A DNA stretch of 64,000 nucleotides from Patulibacter sp. SYSU D01012 (GTDB lineage: Bacteria > Actinomycetota > Thermoleophilia > Solirubrobacterales > Solirubrobacteraceae): positions 1,240,001-1,304,000 of the forward strand of contig NZ_JAFMTB010000002.1 in assembly GCF_017916475.1 (NCBI RefSeq), read 5' to 3'. The notes under the pieces are model-generated. The model did no database searches. It was not told the DNA's origin and was given only the letters and a program-made list of their open reading frames with translations. The position numbers were made by a program, and so were the translations under genes. How positions within the stretch are numbered: the stretch's first letter is position 1; each line of letters begins with the position of its first letter. Of the stretch, positions 15,999-24,991 are shown one piece after another.

Positions 15999-17248
15999 CC
16001 CGCGCCGCCGACGGCCGCGACGAAGCGGTCGACGAGCTGCGCGGCGGCGCGGCCGGCGTCGTGGTGGCGCTCGACGTGGCGGCGCGCGGCGCGGCGCATC
16101 GCGTCCAGCGCCGCGTCGTCGGCGTCCAGGACCCGCACGAGCGCGTCGGCCAGCGCGCCCGCGTCGGCCGGCGGCGCCAGCGCGCCCGTCTCGCCGTCGC
16201 GCACCAGGTCGGGGACGCCGGCCACCGCCGTCGCGACGAGGGCGACGCCGCAGGCCGCGCCCTCGACGAGGGTGGTCGGCAGCCCCTCCGTATCGCCGTC
16301 CGCCTGCACGACCGACGGCTGCACGAGCACGTCCGCGGCCCGCAGCCGCCGCAGCACCTCGGCGGCGGGCTGCGGCCCGGCGAAGGTCACGCGCCCGTCC
16401 AGGCCGGCGGCGCGCGCCTGCGCCTCGACGGCCCCGCGCAGCGGCCCCGCGCCGACGAGCTCGAGCCGGACGTCCGCCAGGCGCGAGTCCGTCGCGAGCG
16501 CGTCGAGCAGGTAGCGGTGGCCCTTGTACGCCTTGAAGCTCGAGACCATCAGCAGCCGCGGCGGCCGCGAGCGGTCGCGGGGCGGCGGCGCGTAGGCGTG
16601 CTCGCCCAGGTCGAGGCCCATGCCGATCACCGGCAGCCGCCGCGGGTCGGCGCCGTGCCGGGCCAGGAACGCGCGGTGGAAGGTGGAGATCGCGACGACG
16701 AACGCCGCGTCCCGCAGCCGCGTCCGCAGCCCGTGGCGGTGGACGAAGATGTCGTGGGCGTGCGGCGTGACGCTGTAGGTCGCGCCCGTCAGGCGGTGCA
16801 CCGTCCACGCGGCGAGCGCCGGCATCGCGGCGAAGTGCGCGTGCACGTGCTGGATCCCCGCCCGGCGCACGTGCCGCGCCTGGGCGAAGCCGACCGCGGT
16901 CGTGACGAGCGCCTTGGCGAGCACCCGCGGATCGCGGCGGTGGTCGCGGGCCACCCGGGCGACGGTGGCCGCGGACCGCACCGGCCGCCGGAGCGCCCAC
17001 CACGCCGCCGCCCCCGCGACCGCGGCCACGCCGGGCCGGTGCCGGCGGGCCAGCCACGGCTCCGCGGCCGGCTGCGTCGTCGCGTCGAGCGGCGGGAAGA
17101 GCGACATGAGGGACAGCTCCACGCGTCCGTCGGCGTCGACGGCCTGCAGCTCGCGCAGCACGAACGTCTCCGTCAGCGACGGGAAGCGCGAGACGAGGTA
17201 GCCCACCCGGGGACGGCCCGGGCGCGGCGGCGGGGTCCGCTGCGGCAC
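15995..17248 (-). CDS. GT4-type glycosyltransferase (WcaL-like)
   Basis: 417 residues from GTG 17248. The N-terminus GYLVSRFPSLTETFVLREL is the typical opening of colanic-acid-type GT4 enzymes. HVHAHFAAMPAL and VTPHAHDIF follow, and the C-terminal Rossmann domain has the E-x7-E motif (TEGLPTTLVEGAACG). It transfers a sugar from a nucleotide donor, probably retaining, at the cytosolic membrane face. It is the only gene of the right half of the cluster on the minus strand, and diverges from the GT2 gene at 17424. Confidence 0.9.
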   Translation of the reverse strand: MPQRTPPPRPGRPRVGYLVSRFPSLTETFVLRELQAVDADGRVELSLMSLFPPLDATTQPAAEPWLARRHRPGVAAVAGAAAWWALRRPVRSAATVARVARDHRRDPRVLAKALVTTAVGFAQARHVRRAGIQHVHAHFAAMPALAAWTVHRLTGATYSVTPHAHDIFVHRHGLRTRLRDAAFVVAISTFHRAFLARHGADPRRLPVIGMGLDLGEHAYAPPPRDRSRPPRLLMVSSFKAYKGHRYLLDALATDSRLADVRLELVGAGPLRGAVEAQARAAGLDGRVTFAGPQPAAEVLRRLRAADVLVQPSVVQADGDTEGLPTTLVEGAACGVALVATAVAGVPDLVRDGETGALAPPADAGALADALVRVLDADDAALDAMRRAARRHVERHHDAGRAAAQLVDRFVAAVGGAG

Positions 17249-17423
17249 GCCCGGCAGCGTACGCGGCCGCCGACGGCTCGACCGGCGCGGCCGGCGCGGT
17301 CCGCCGATCGGGGGAGCGCACGATCCGCCCGCCCCGCCGACGGTCCGGGGGGCGGCCGCTCCCCGCCCGGCCCGCCCGATCGCCCGATGGGCGCGCCGCG
17401 GGCCGCCGGGCAGCATCCGCCGC

Positions 17424-18584
17424 ATGCTGCAGCTCGACCGCCCGCGGACGCCCCTCGCGCCCCCGGCCGCCCCGGTCCGCCCGGCGCGGCGTCCGGCGGG
17501 CGGCGCCCCGGGGTCCCCCGCGGGCGTGGAGCCGCCGTCCGTGGCCCCCGCGCGGCCGACGGTCGACGTCAGCGTCCTGATCCCCGTGCTCGACGAGGAG
17601 GCGCACCTGCCGCGCTGCGTCCCCGCGATGCTCGCCCAGGACCTGGACGGGACGTTCGAGCTGCTGTTCGTCGACGGCGGGTCGCGGGACCGCACCGTCC
17701 CGCTGCTGCTCGAGCTGCAGGCCCGCGACCCGCGGATCCGCGTCCTGCGCAACCCGCGCCGCACCACCGCGCACGGGCTGAACGTCGCCCTGCGCGCCGC
17801 CCGCGGCCGCCACGTCGCGCGGATGGACGCCCACACGGAGTACCCGGCGAGCTACCTGCGCGACGGCGTGGAGCGCCTGGCCCGCGGCGACGTCGACTGG
17901 GTCGCCGGCCCGCAGGTGCCGACCGGCCACGGCTACTGGTCGTCCGTCGTCGCCCGCGCGCTCGGCGGCGGCCTGGGCCGCGGCGCGTCCGACAAGTGGC
18001 GCGCCGCGGACGCCGCGGCGCCCGAGGAGTGGCCGCTGACCACGAGCGTCTTCACCGGGATGTGGCGCCGCGACACGCTCGACGCCCTCGGCGGCTGGGA
18101 CGGCGACTGGCCCGTGAACCAGGACTCCGAGATGGCGGCGCGCGTGCTGGCGCGCGGCGGGCGGATCGTCTGCCGCCGCGAGATGGGCGCGGCGTACGCG
18201 CCGCGGGACTCCCTGCGCCGCCTGGCCCGCCAGTACTGGCGCTACGGCCGCTTCCGCGCCCGCACGTTCGCCCGCCACCCGCGCTCGTGCGGCCCCGCCC
18301 GTCTGGCCGCGGCGGCGCTGCCGGCGGCGCTGGCCGCCGCGGCGCTGCCGGGCCCGCTCGGCGTCGCCGGTCGCGCGGCGGCCGCGGTCTACGCCCTCGC
18401 GGTCGTGCTGCAGGTGGTCCGCCTGCGCCCGCGCCCGCGCGACGCGGCGCCGCTCGCCGCGGCGCTCGTGACGATGCACCTGGCGTGGGGCGCCGGCTTC
18501 CTCGCCTCGGCCGTCGTCGCGCTGCCGCGGCGCCGGCGGCTGCGCGCCGCCCTCCCCCGCCCCCTGCTGCGCCCCGCCGCATGA
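17424..18584 (+). CDS. GT2 family glycosyltransferase with C-terminal membrane segments
   Basis: 386 residues from ATG 17424. A Pro/Ala-rich leader of about 45 residues precedes a GT-A domain. It has DVSVLIPVLDEEAHLPRCV, the LFVDGGSRDRTV metal/nucleotide region, the DxD-like ARMDAHTEYP and a distal NQDSEMAAR (ED-type) motif. Two or three hydrophobic segments close the protein (about 295-360). It begins a run of coupled genes: its stop overlaps the next start by 4 bases (ATGA at 18581). It probably elongates the repeat unit. Confidence 0.9.
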   Translation: MLQLDRPRTPLAPPAAPVRPARRPAGGAPGSPAGVEPPSVAPARPTVDVSVLIPVLDEEAHLPRCVPAMLAQDLDGTFELLFVDGGSRDRTVPLLLELQARDPRIRVLRNPRRTTAHGLNVALRAARGRHVARMDAHTEYPASYLRDGVERLARGDVDWVAGPQVPTGHGYWSSVVARALGGGLGRGASDKWRAADAAAPEEWPLTTSVFTGMWRRDTLDALGGWDGDWPVNQDSEMAARVLARGGRIVCRREMGAAYAPRDSLRRLARQYWRYGRFRARTFARHPRSCGPARLAAAALPAALAAAALPGPLGVAGRAAAAVYALAVVLQVVRLRPRPRDAAPLAAALVTMHLAWGAGFLASAVVALPRRRRLRAALPRPLLRPAA

Positions 18585-19759
18585 CGGCCGGCCCGCTGCG
18601 CGTGCGCGCGCTGCCGTCCGGTCCGGACGGCCGCCCGACGGCCGAGGCGCTCGCGCGCGCCGCGGCCGCATGGGCGACGATCGAGGCGGCCCGCCCGACG
18701 CTGCCCGTCTCCCGCACCTGGGCGTGGACGCGCGCCTGGCTGACGCACTTCGGCCCGCGGATCGCGCACGAGCTGCTGGTCGTCGAGGACGCGGCGGGCG
18801 CGGTGCGCGGCGCCACGCTGCTCACCCGCGGCGTGCGGCGCTACGGCCCGCTCCCCGTGCGGCGCCTGCACGTCGGCACCGGCGGCGAGCCCGGCGCGGA
18901 GCGGCTGTGCCCCGAAGCGAACCTGCCCGCGGCGCGGCCCGGCGACGACGCGGCCGTGCTGGCGGCGGTCGTCGCCGCCGCGCGCGCCCGCCGCGGCTGG
19001 GACGAGCTGCGCGTGGAGCGCGCCGACGCGGCCGCGCTCGCGCCGACCGTCGACGCGTGGCCGGCCGCCCGGGTCGCGGTCGAGACGATGCCCGCGTACG
19101 AGTACCGGCTGCACGCGCTGGCGGACGACCAGGACGTGCCGGGCGGCCTGCGCGGCGGCCCGCGGCGCCGGGTGCGGACCAGCCTGCGGGCGATGGAGGC
19201 CCGCGGCCCGCTGACGCTCGAGTGGGCCACCGACGCGACCGCCGCGCGCGGCGTGCTGGAGGACCTGATCGCCCTGCACCAGGACGCGTGGCGGGCCGCC
19301 GGGCGCCCCGGGATCTTCGCCAGCGCCGCGTTCGCCGGCTTCCACCGCGAGCTGGCCCCGCGGCTGGTGAAGGACGGTCGGGCCACCCTGGTCCGCGTGC
19401 GCTGCGGGGACGAGACGATCGCCGCGCTCTACGGGTTCCGCGACGGGGAGCGCCTGCGGGCGTACCAGAGCGGCCTGCGGCGCTTCGACGACAACCGGCT
19501 GCGTCCCGGCATCGTCGCGCACGTCCTGGCGATGGAGGAGGCGCGCCGCCGCGGCGTCGCCGTGTACGACCACCTCGCCGGGGACGCCCGCTACAAGCGC
19601 GAGCTGTCGACCGCCACGACGGAGACCCGCAGCTACGCCCTGCGCCGGCCGCGGCTGCGGCACGCGCTGGTCGACGGCGCGCGCGGCGTGCGGGACCGCC
19701 GGGCGGCGCGCGTGCGCCCGCCCGCCGGCGGCGCGCCGGTCGCGGGGACCGCCGCGTGA
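18581..19759 (+). CDS. GNAT/FemAB-like acyltransferase of the EPS cluster
   Basis: 392 residues from ATG 18581. The layout is that of the GNAT_6 (CelD/BcsL-like) double-GNAT fold: an N-terminal half with SRTWAWTRAWLTHFG, and a C-terminal acyl-CoA-type region with TLVRVRCGDETIAALYGFRD and YQSGLRRFDDNRLRPGIVAH. Such proteins in polysaccharide loci are thought to acylate sugars or couple amino acids. It is coupled on both sides (ATGA with the GT2 gene, GTGA with the flippase), so it is an integral part of the EPS operon. A second, diverged member lies at 23845-24981. Confidence 0.83.
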   Translation: MTAGPLRVRALPSGPDGRPTAEALARAAAAWATIEAARPTLPVSRTWAWTRAWLTHFGPRIAHELLVVEDAAGAVRGATLLTRGVRRYGPLPVRRLHVGTGGEPGAERLCPEANLPAARPGDDAAVLAAVVAAARARRGWDELRVERADAAALAPTVDAWPAARVAVETMPAYEYRLHALADDQDVPGGLRGGPRRRVRTSLRAMEARGPLTLEWATDATAARGVLEDLIALHQDAWRAAGRPGIFASAAFAGFHRELAPRLVKDGRATLVRVRCGDETIAALYGFRDGERLRAYQSGLRRFDDNRLRPGIVAHVLAMEEARRRGVAVYDHLAGDARYKRELSTATTETRSYALRRPRLRHALVDGARGVRDRRAARVRPPAGGAPVAGTAA

Positions 19760-21213
19760 TCCGCCGCGGCCTGCTCTTCACCATGCTGACCGTCGTCGCC
19801 AGCCGGGCGATGGTCTTCGTCGCGCTGCTCGTCCTCGCGCGCCTGCTCGTGCCCGAGGAGTTCGGCACGGTCGCGGCCGTCACCACCTTCCTCGCGTTCA
19901 TCCAGCTCGGCAGCGACCTGGGGATGCAGGCGACGGTGGTCTACGAGCAGGAGGAAGGCACCTCGGCGCGGGTCCACACGGCCTTCACGATGAACCTGGC
20001 CCTCGCGGCGGTCGTCACGCTCGTCGGCCTGGCGATCGCCCCGCTCGTCGCCGGCTTCTTCCACGTGGCCGACGCGACGTGGCTCTTCCGCCTGGCGTGC
20101 CTGAACCTGCTGCTCTCCGGGCTGGGCAACATCCACGACGGGCTGCTGCTGCGCGAGATGCGCTTCGACCGCCGCGTCCGCCCGCAGGTGGCGCAGGGCC
20201 TCGTCCAGGGCCTCGCGTCGATCGGGCTGGCGTTCGCCGGCCTGGGCGCCGCCGCGATGGTCGTCGGCTCGCTGCTGGGTACCGCGGCGCGCACGACCGT
20301 CCTGTGGCGCATCACCGCGTTCCGCCCCCGGCTGACGTGGCGCCCCGAGATCGTGCGCAGCATGCTCGGGTACGGCGGCGCGACCGCCGGCCTGAGCGTC
20401 GTGTCGATCGTCGCCACGCGCGCGGACGCGCTCGTCGTCGGCCGCGCCCTCGGCGACGAGGCGCTCGGGCTGTACACCATGGCGTTCCGCCTGCCCGAGC
20501 TGGTCCTGTCGAACGTCGCGTGGACGATCTCGGTCGTCGCCTTCCCCGCGCTCGCGAGGCTGCACCGCGGCGAGGACACCCGCGTGGACGAGACCGCCGC
20601 CCGGATGACGGGCTACCTGGCGCTCTACGCGCTGCCGCTCGCCGCCGGCGTCGCCGTCCTGTCCGGGCCGATCGTCGCGACGCTCTTCCCCGAGCGCTGG
20701 TCCGCCGCGGCCCCGGTCCTGACCGCCGTCGCGTGCACCGTCGGGCTGAGCACGATCGTCTTCCCGCTCGGCGACGCCGGCAAGGCGTCGGGGAAGACCG
20801 CGACGCTGCTGCTCCTCAACGTCGTGCACGTGCCGCTCATGATCGGCGCGATGGCGCTCGCCGCGCCGCTCGGGATCGTGGGCGTCGCGTGGGTCGGCAC
20901 GGGTGCGACCGTCGCGTTCGTCGCGCTCTTCCTCGTCTGGACCCGCTGGTCCGTCGGCATCCGCCTGGCGCCCGTCGCCCGCGCCCTGCGGCCGGCGGCC
21001 GCCGCCACGCTCGGCACCGCCGCCGCCCTCGAGCTGCTGCAGCGCGCGTGGACCGCCGCGCCCGCGCCCGCGCTGCTCGCCGCCGCCGTGCCCGTCGCGC
21101 TGGCCGGCGCCCTCGCGGCGATGCGCCTGTTGGCCCCCGGGTCCACGCGCACCGTGGCCGCCGAGCTCGTGGCGCTCGTCCCCCGCCGTCGTCCCCGCGT
21201 GCCGGCCACGTGA
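19756..21213 (+). CDS. Wzx-type oligosaccharide flippase
   Basis: 485 residues from GTG 19756, overlapping the previous stop (GTGA). It is a polytopic membrane protein with about 12-14 spans. It opens with RRGLLFTMLTVVASRAMVFV and has the ARLLVPEEFGTVAAVTTFLA signature of the polysaccharide synthesis/MOP flippase family. FRLPELVLSNVAWTISVVAF lies in the second half. It should flip the undecaprenyl-linked repeat unit to the outer leaflet for the Wzy-like polymerases in the cluster. Confidence 0.93.
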   Translation: MIRRGLLFTMLTVVASRAMVFVALLVLARLLVPEEFGTVAAVTTFLAFIQLGSDLGMQATVVYEQEEGTSARVHTAFTMNLALAAVVTLVGLAIAPLVAGFFHVADATWLFRLACLNLLLSGLGNIHDGLLLREMRFDRRVRPQVAQGLVQGLASIGLAFAGLGAAAMVVGSLLGTAARTTVLWRITAFRPRLTWRPEIVRSMLGYGGATAGLSVVSIVATRADALVVGRALGDEALGLYTMAFRLPELVLSNVAWTISVVAFPALARLHRGEDTRVDETAARMTGYLALYALPLAAGVAVLSGPIVATLFPERWSAAAPVLTAVACTVGLSTIVFPLGDAGKASGKTATLLLLNVVHVPLMIGAMALAAPLGIVGVAWVGTGATVAFVALFLVWTRWSVGIRLAPVARALRPAAAATLGTAAALELLQRAWTAAPAPALLAAAVPVALAGALAAMRLLAPGSTRTVAAELVALVPRRRPRVPAT

Positions 21214-21275
21214 GCGTCGCCGCTCCCGCCGCGCCCGCCCGTCCGCGCGCCGTCCCCCCACCCCCCGGAGTCCCG

Positions 21276-22460
21276 ATGACCGCCCCGCCCGCCCGCCTGC
21301 GGATCGCCGCGATGGTCGACTGGATCGTCGGCGGCGGCGCCGAGCGCGCCGCCGTCGAGATCGCCGTGCGCCTGGCCGAGCGCCACGACGTCACGATGAT
21401 CTCGTCGCGGCTCTCGCCCGCCCACCACGACGCCGAGATGTTCGCCGGCACCGTGCGACGGCTGGCCGACGCGAACGTCGGCCTCGTGTCGCTCGGGCGC
21501 ACGAGCACCGCTCGCGTGTGGCAGTGGCGTCGGCTGGTCGGGCACCTGCGCCGCACGCGCTACGACGTGCTCCACACGCACCTGAACGGCTCGAACTTCT
21601 GGGGCCCGACGCTGCGCGCCACCGGCGGCGTCGGCGCCTGGGTGGCCCACGAGCAGACCCCGTTCGCCCGCGAGGGCGGCGTGCGGGCCCACGGCGCCGA
21701 GGCGCTCGTCAACCCCTTCGTCGTCGGCCCGTTCGCCGACCGCGTGATCGTCCCCTCGGCGTGGTCGAAGCGCTCGCTCGTCACGAACGAGCGGGTGCCG
21801 GCCGGCAAGATCCGGGTCGTCCCCAACGCGGCGCCGGCGACGATGCCGCAGCCCAGCGACGACCGCCGGGCCGTGCGCGCGAGCATGGGCGTGCACGACG
21901 ACGCGCCCGTGATCCTGATCGCCGCGATGCTGCGGCCCGAGAAGGGGCACGAGGTGGCCGTGGACGCGCTCGCCCGGGTGCGCGAGCACCACCCGCGCGC
22001 GGTGCTCGTGCTGGCCGGCGAGGGCGAGGTGCACGACAAGGTCGGCACCCGGCCGGCCATCGAGCGGCGGGCCCGCGCGCTGGGCGTCGCCGACGCGGTC
22101 CGCTTCCTGGGCCGTCGGCACGACGTGATGGACCTGCTCGGCGGCGCCGACGTCGCGCTGCTGTCGTCGCACCACGAGAACCTGCCGCTCGCGTTGCTGG
22201 AGTACATGGAGTCCGGCACGCCGATCGTCACGACGGACGCCGGCGGCAACCGCGAGCTGGTCGTCGACGGCGAGCACGGGCTCGTGGTGCCCGCCGGCGA
22301 CGCCGCGGCGATGGCCGCGGCGGTGGTCCGGACGCTCGACGCGCCGGCCGCCGCCGCGGCCCGCGCCCGGGCCGCGCAGGCCCGCCGCCGGCGGGTCTTC
22401 ACCTGGGACGCCGTCGCCCGCGACGTCGAGGACGTGTACCTCGAGGCGCTGGGCGCCTGA
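21276..22460 (+). CDS. GT4 family glycosyltransferase
   Basis: 394 residues. The chosen ATG at 21276 has GGAG five bases upstream. A GTG at 21210 overlapping the flippase stop would add 22 Pro/Ala-rich residues and is the alternative. The GT-B fold is clear: VDWIVGGGAERAAVEIAV at the N-terminus, the linker VIVPSAWSKRSLV, then MLRPEKGHEVAVDAL and the E-x7-E motif (HHENLPLALLEYMESG). It acts on cytosolic lipid-linked intermediates. Its stop TGA overlaps the next ATG by one base. Confidence 0.92.
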   Translation: MTAPPARLRIAAMVDWIVGGGAERAAVEIAVRLAERHDVTMISSRLSPAHHDAEMFAGTVRRLADANVGLVSLGRTSTARVWQWRRLVGHLRRTRYDVLHTHLNGSNFWGPTLRATGGVGAWVAHEQTPFAREGGVRAHGAEALVNPFVVGPFADRVIVPSAWSKRSLVTNERVPAGKIRVVPNAAPATMPQPSDDRRAVRASMGVHDDAPVILIAAMLRPEKGHEVAVDALARVREHHPRAVLVLAGEGEVHDKVGTRPAIERRARALGVADAVRFLGRRHDVMDLLGGADVALLSSHHENLPLALLEYMESGTPIVTTDAGGNRELVVDGEHGLVVPAGDAAAMAAAVVRTLDAPAAAAARARAAQARRRRVFTWDAVARDVEDVYLEALGA

Positions 22461-23848
22461 TGGCCACCGCGGCCCCCCACGGCCCCTGGACGCCGGCGGC
22501 GCTGACGCCGGTCGTCGCCGGCGCCCTGCTCGTCCCGCTCGCGGCCGCGCTCGGCGCCCTCGTCGCGTACGACCCCGCGCTCGGCGTGGCCGGCTGCGTG
22601 GCCGTCGTCTTCGCCGCCGTCGTGCTGCTCAGCCTGCCCGTCGCGCTCGGCGGGCTCGTGGCGCTCATCTTCGTCTCGGGGCTGCCGGGGATGATCGGCG
22701 TGCCCGCCGCGTCGACGGCCGTCGTCGGCTTCGCGTGGTTCGCGACGCTGCCCGCCCGGCGGGCGCAGCTGGTCGCGCTGCGCGGCCCGGGGCGCCTGGC
22801 GCTGTGGGCGCCGTGGATCCTCTTCGCGTGGATGGGCGCCACGGCGGCCTGGGCGCCGGACGGCGGTCTGGCGGCGTCGCGGATGTGGCAGGTCTTCGCG
22901 GCGGTCGTCGCGGTGCCGATCATCGCCACGGGCGCGGACCGCCCGCGGACGGTGCGGATCGTCGTCGCCGCCTACGTGGCGGGGGCGGCGGGGATCGTGC
23001 TGGCCGCGATCGTGCTCGGCCCGAGCTCGTACGCGCACGCCGACCCGTCGAACGGCCGCCTGGAGGTGGCGAACTTCTCGGCGAACCTGCTGGGCGCGAC
23101 CGCCGCGAGCGCCCTCGTCCTCGTGCCCGCGGTGTGGCGGATGACCCGGCGCGCCGACCTGCGGCTGGTCGTGGCGGGGCTCGGAGCGTTGCTCCTGTAC
23201 GGGCTCGTCGGCACGCAGTCCCGCAGCGGCGTGGTGGCGTTGGCGGTGGCGGCGCTCGCCGCCCTCGTCGTCTGCCGCGGCCGGCGGCGCGCGATCGCGG
23301 CGGGCATCGCGGTCGCCGTCGCGGGCCTGGCGCTCTTCGTCGCCCTGCAGCCGGGGCTGCTCGAGCGCACGCAGGGCGGAGACAGCACGGGCCGCACCGA
23401 CATCTGGAAGGCCGCCGTCGCCGTCTGGCACGACCACCCGGTCGGCGGCGTGGGCGTCGGCAACTTCACCGTCGTCTCGCCGCGCTACGCCCTGCGGCTG
23501 GGCGCGCTGGACGCCCCCGACTTCGTGACCGTCGACCCGATGCCGCCGCACAACCTGGTGCTCGAGGCGCTGGCCGAGACGGGCGTCGTCGGGCTCGCGC
23601 TCGTGCTGCTGGCCGTCGGCGCGTGCGTCGCCGCCACCCTCCGCGCCGCCCGGCTGCTCGGGCGCCACGGCGACGACGAGCTGGCGTTCCTGGCGCAGCT
23701 CGTGCTCGTCGCCCAGGTGGCGATCGTGACCGCCGGGATGTTCCTGCCCGTGACCGCCAACCGCCAGCTGTGGACGCTGCTGGCGCTCGGCCCGGCCCTG
23801 CTGGGCCTCGCGCTCCGCGGCCGGAGCCGGACGGAGGCCCTCGCGTGA
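22460..23848 (+). CDS. O-antigen ligase/Wzy-type polymerase (second copy)
   Basis: 462 residues from ATG 22460. It is polytopic throughout, with the family loop SGVVALAVAALAAL, then TGRTDIWKAAVAVWHDHPVG, GVGVGNFTVVSPRYA and PHNLVLEALAETGVVGLAL. Unlike the gene at 9817-11913 it has no C-terminal TPR region, so the two are not simple duplicates. One may polymerise while the other ligates the finished glycan to a carrier. It is coupled downstream to the GNAT gene (GTGA at 23845). Confidence 0.9.
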   Translation: MATAAPHGPWTPAALTPVVAGALLVPLAAALGALVAYDPALGVAGCVAVVFAAVVLLSLPVALGGLVALIFVSGLPGMIGVPAASTAVVGFAWFATLPARRAQLVALRGPGRLALWAPWILFAWMGATAAWAPDGGLAASRMWQVFAAVVAVPIIATGADRPRTVRIVVAAYVAGAAGIVLAAIVLGPSSYAHADPSNGRLEVANFSANLLGATAASALVLVPAVWRMTRRADLRLVVAGLGALLLYGLVGTQSRSGVVALAVAALAALVVCRGRRRAIAAGIAVAVAGLALFVALQPGLLERTQGGDSTGRTDIWKAAVAVWHDHPVGGVGVGNFTVVSPRYALRLGALDAPDFVTVDPMPPHNLVLEALAETGVVGLALVLLAVGACVAATLRAARLLGRHGDDELAFLAQLVLVAQVAIVTAGMFLPVTANRQLWTLLALGPALLGLALRGRSRTEALA

Positions 23849-24981
23849 GCGCCGTCGGTCAGGCGGCGCCCGCCCGGGTCGCCGCGCCCCCGCTCCCGGA
23901 GCCGCCGTCGGCCCCCGTGACCGTGCGACGGGTCCGCGTGCGCGACGTCTCCCCCCGCGACCGCGCCGCGTGGACGGCGCTGGCCGACGACGCCGTGCAG
24001 CCCAACCCGTTCTTCCGCCCCGAGCTCGTCGAGCCCGCCGCCGCACACCTGCCGGGCGGCCACCGCGCCGCGCTGCTCGTGGTCGCGGCCGGCGAGCGCT
24101 GGCTGGGCTGCGTGCCCGTGCGGACGCAGCCGAAGTGGTCGGACCTGCTCCTGCCGTGCCTGCGCACGTGGACGCACCCGTACTGCTTCGCGTGGACGCC
24201 GCTCGTGCGGCGCGGCGCGGTTCCCGTCGTCGCCCGGGCGCTGCGCGGCGCCGCCCGCCGCGCCGGCCGCGCGTTCCTGGCGCTGGAGAACGCGACGGAC
24301 GGGCCGCTCGTCGACGCGCTGCTGGACGCCGGCCCCGGCGGCCCGTTCGTGCACGGCGGCTACGAGCGCGCCGTGGTCCGCCGCCGCCCCGAGGACACGT
24401 ACGTGGCCGAGCACGTCGGCGGCAAGCACCGCCGCGAGCTGCGGCGCACCCGCCGGATCCTCGAGCGCGCGGTCGGCGCGCCCCTCGCGCTCGTCGACGC
24501 GGGCGCCGACCCCGACGCCGCCGAGCGCTTCCTGGCCCTCGAGGCGGGCGGCTGGAAGGGCGCCGCCGGCAGCGCGCTCGCGTCGGACCCGGCCCACGAG
24601 CGCTTCTTCCGCGCCGTCCACGCCGGCTTCGCCCGCCGCGGCGCCGCCCACGTGCTCGAGCTGCGCGGCGGCGACCGCACGACCGCCGCGGTCTTCTGCG
24701 TGTCCGACGGCGACGAGGTCTTCGCGCTGAAGATCGGCTACGACGAGGAGCTGGGCCGCGGCGCCCCCGGGGTCCACCTGATGGCCGACCTGGCGTCGTG
24801 GTTCCACGCGCACCCCGCGTGGGCGCTGCTCGACTCCTGCGCCGTGCCGGACCATCCGATGATCAACGGCCTGTGGCCCGACCGTCGCGGCCACCGCACC
24901 CCGATCCTGCCCGCCGGCGGCCCGGCCGGCGCCGCCGTGCGCGCCCTCGACCGCCGCGCCCGTCCCCGCCGCCGCGGCTGA
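23845..24981 (+). CDS. GNAT/FemAB-like acyltransferase (second copy)
   Basis: 378 residues from GTG 23845. It resembles the protein at 18581-19759 in layout (two GNAT-like halves) but is diverged. NPFFRPELVEPAAAHLPGGH opens the fold. VGGKHRRELRRTRRILER and AERFLALEAGGWKG are the conserved central motifs of CelD/BcsL-type proteins. The C-terminus shows a core pattern (HVLELRGGDRTTAAVFCV, then DEVFALKIGYDEEL). The likely role is acyl modification of the glycan or its precursor; the substrate is unknown. The next gene starts 10 bases later. Confidence 0.83.
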   Translation: MSAVGQAAPARVAAPPLPEPPSAPVTVRRVRVRDVSPRDRAAWTALADDAVQPNPFFRPELVEPAAAHLPGGHRAALLVVAAGERWLGCVPVRTQPKWSDLLLPCLRTWTHPYCFAWTPLVRRGAVPVVARALRGAARRAGRAFLALENATDGPLVDALLDAGPGGPFVHGGYERAVVRRRPEDTYVAEHVGGKHRRELRRTRRILERAVGAPLALVDAGADPDAAERFLALEAGGWKGAAGSALASDPAHERFFRAVHAGFARRGAAHVLELRGGDRTTAAVFCVSDGDEVFALKIGYDEELGRGAPGVHLMADLASWFHAHPAWALLDSCAVPDHPMINGLWPDRRGHRTPILPAGGPAGAAVRALDRRARPRRRG

Positions 24982-24991
24982 GTCCGGTCCC

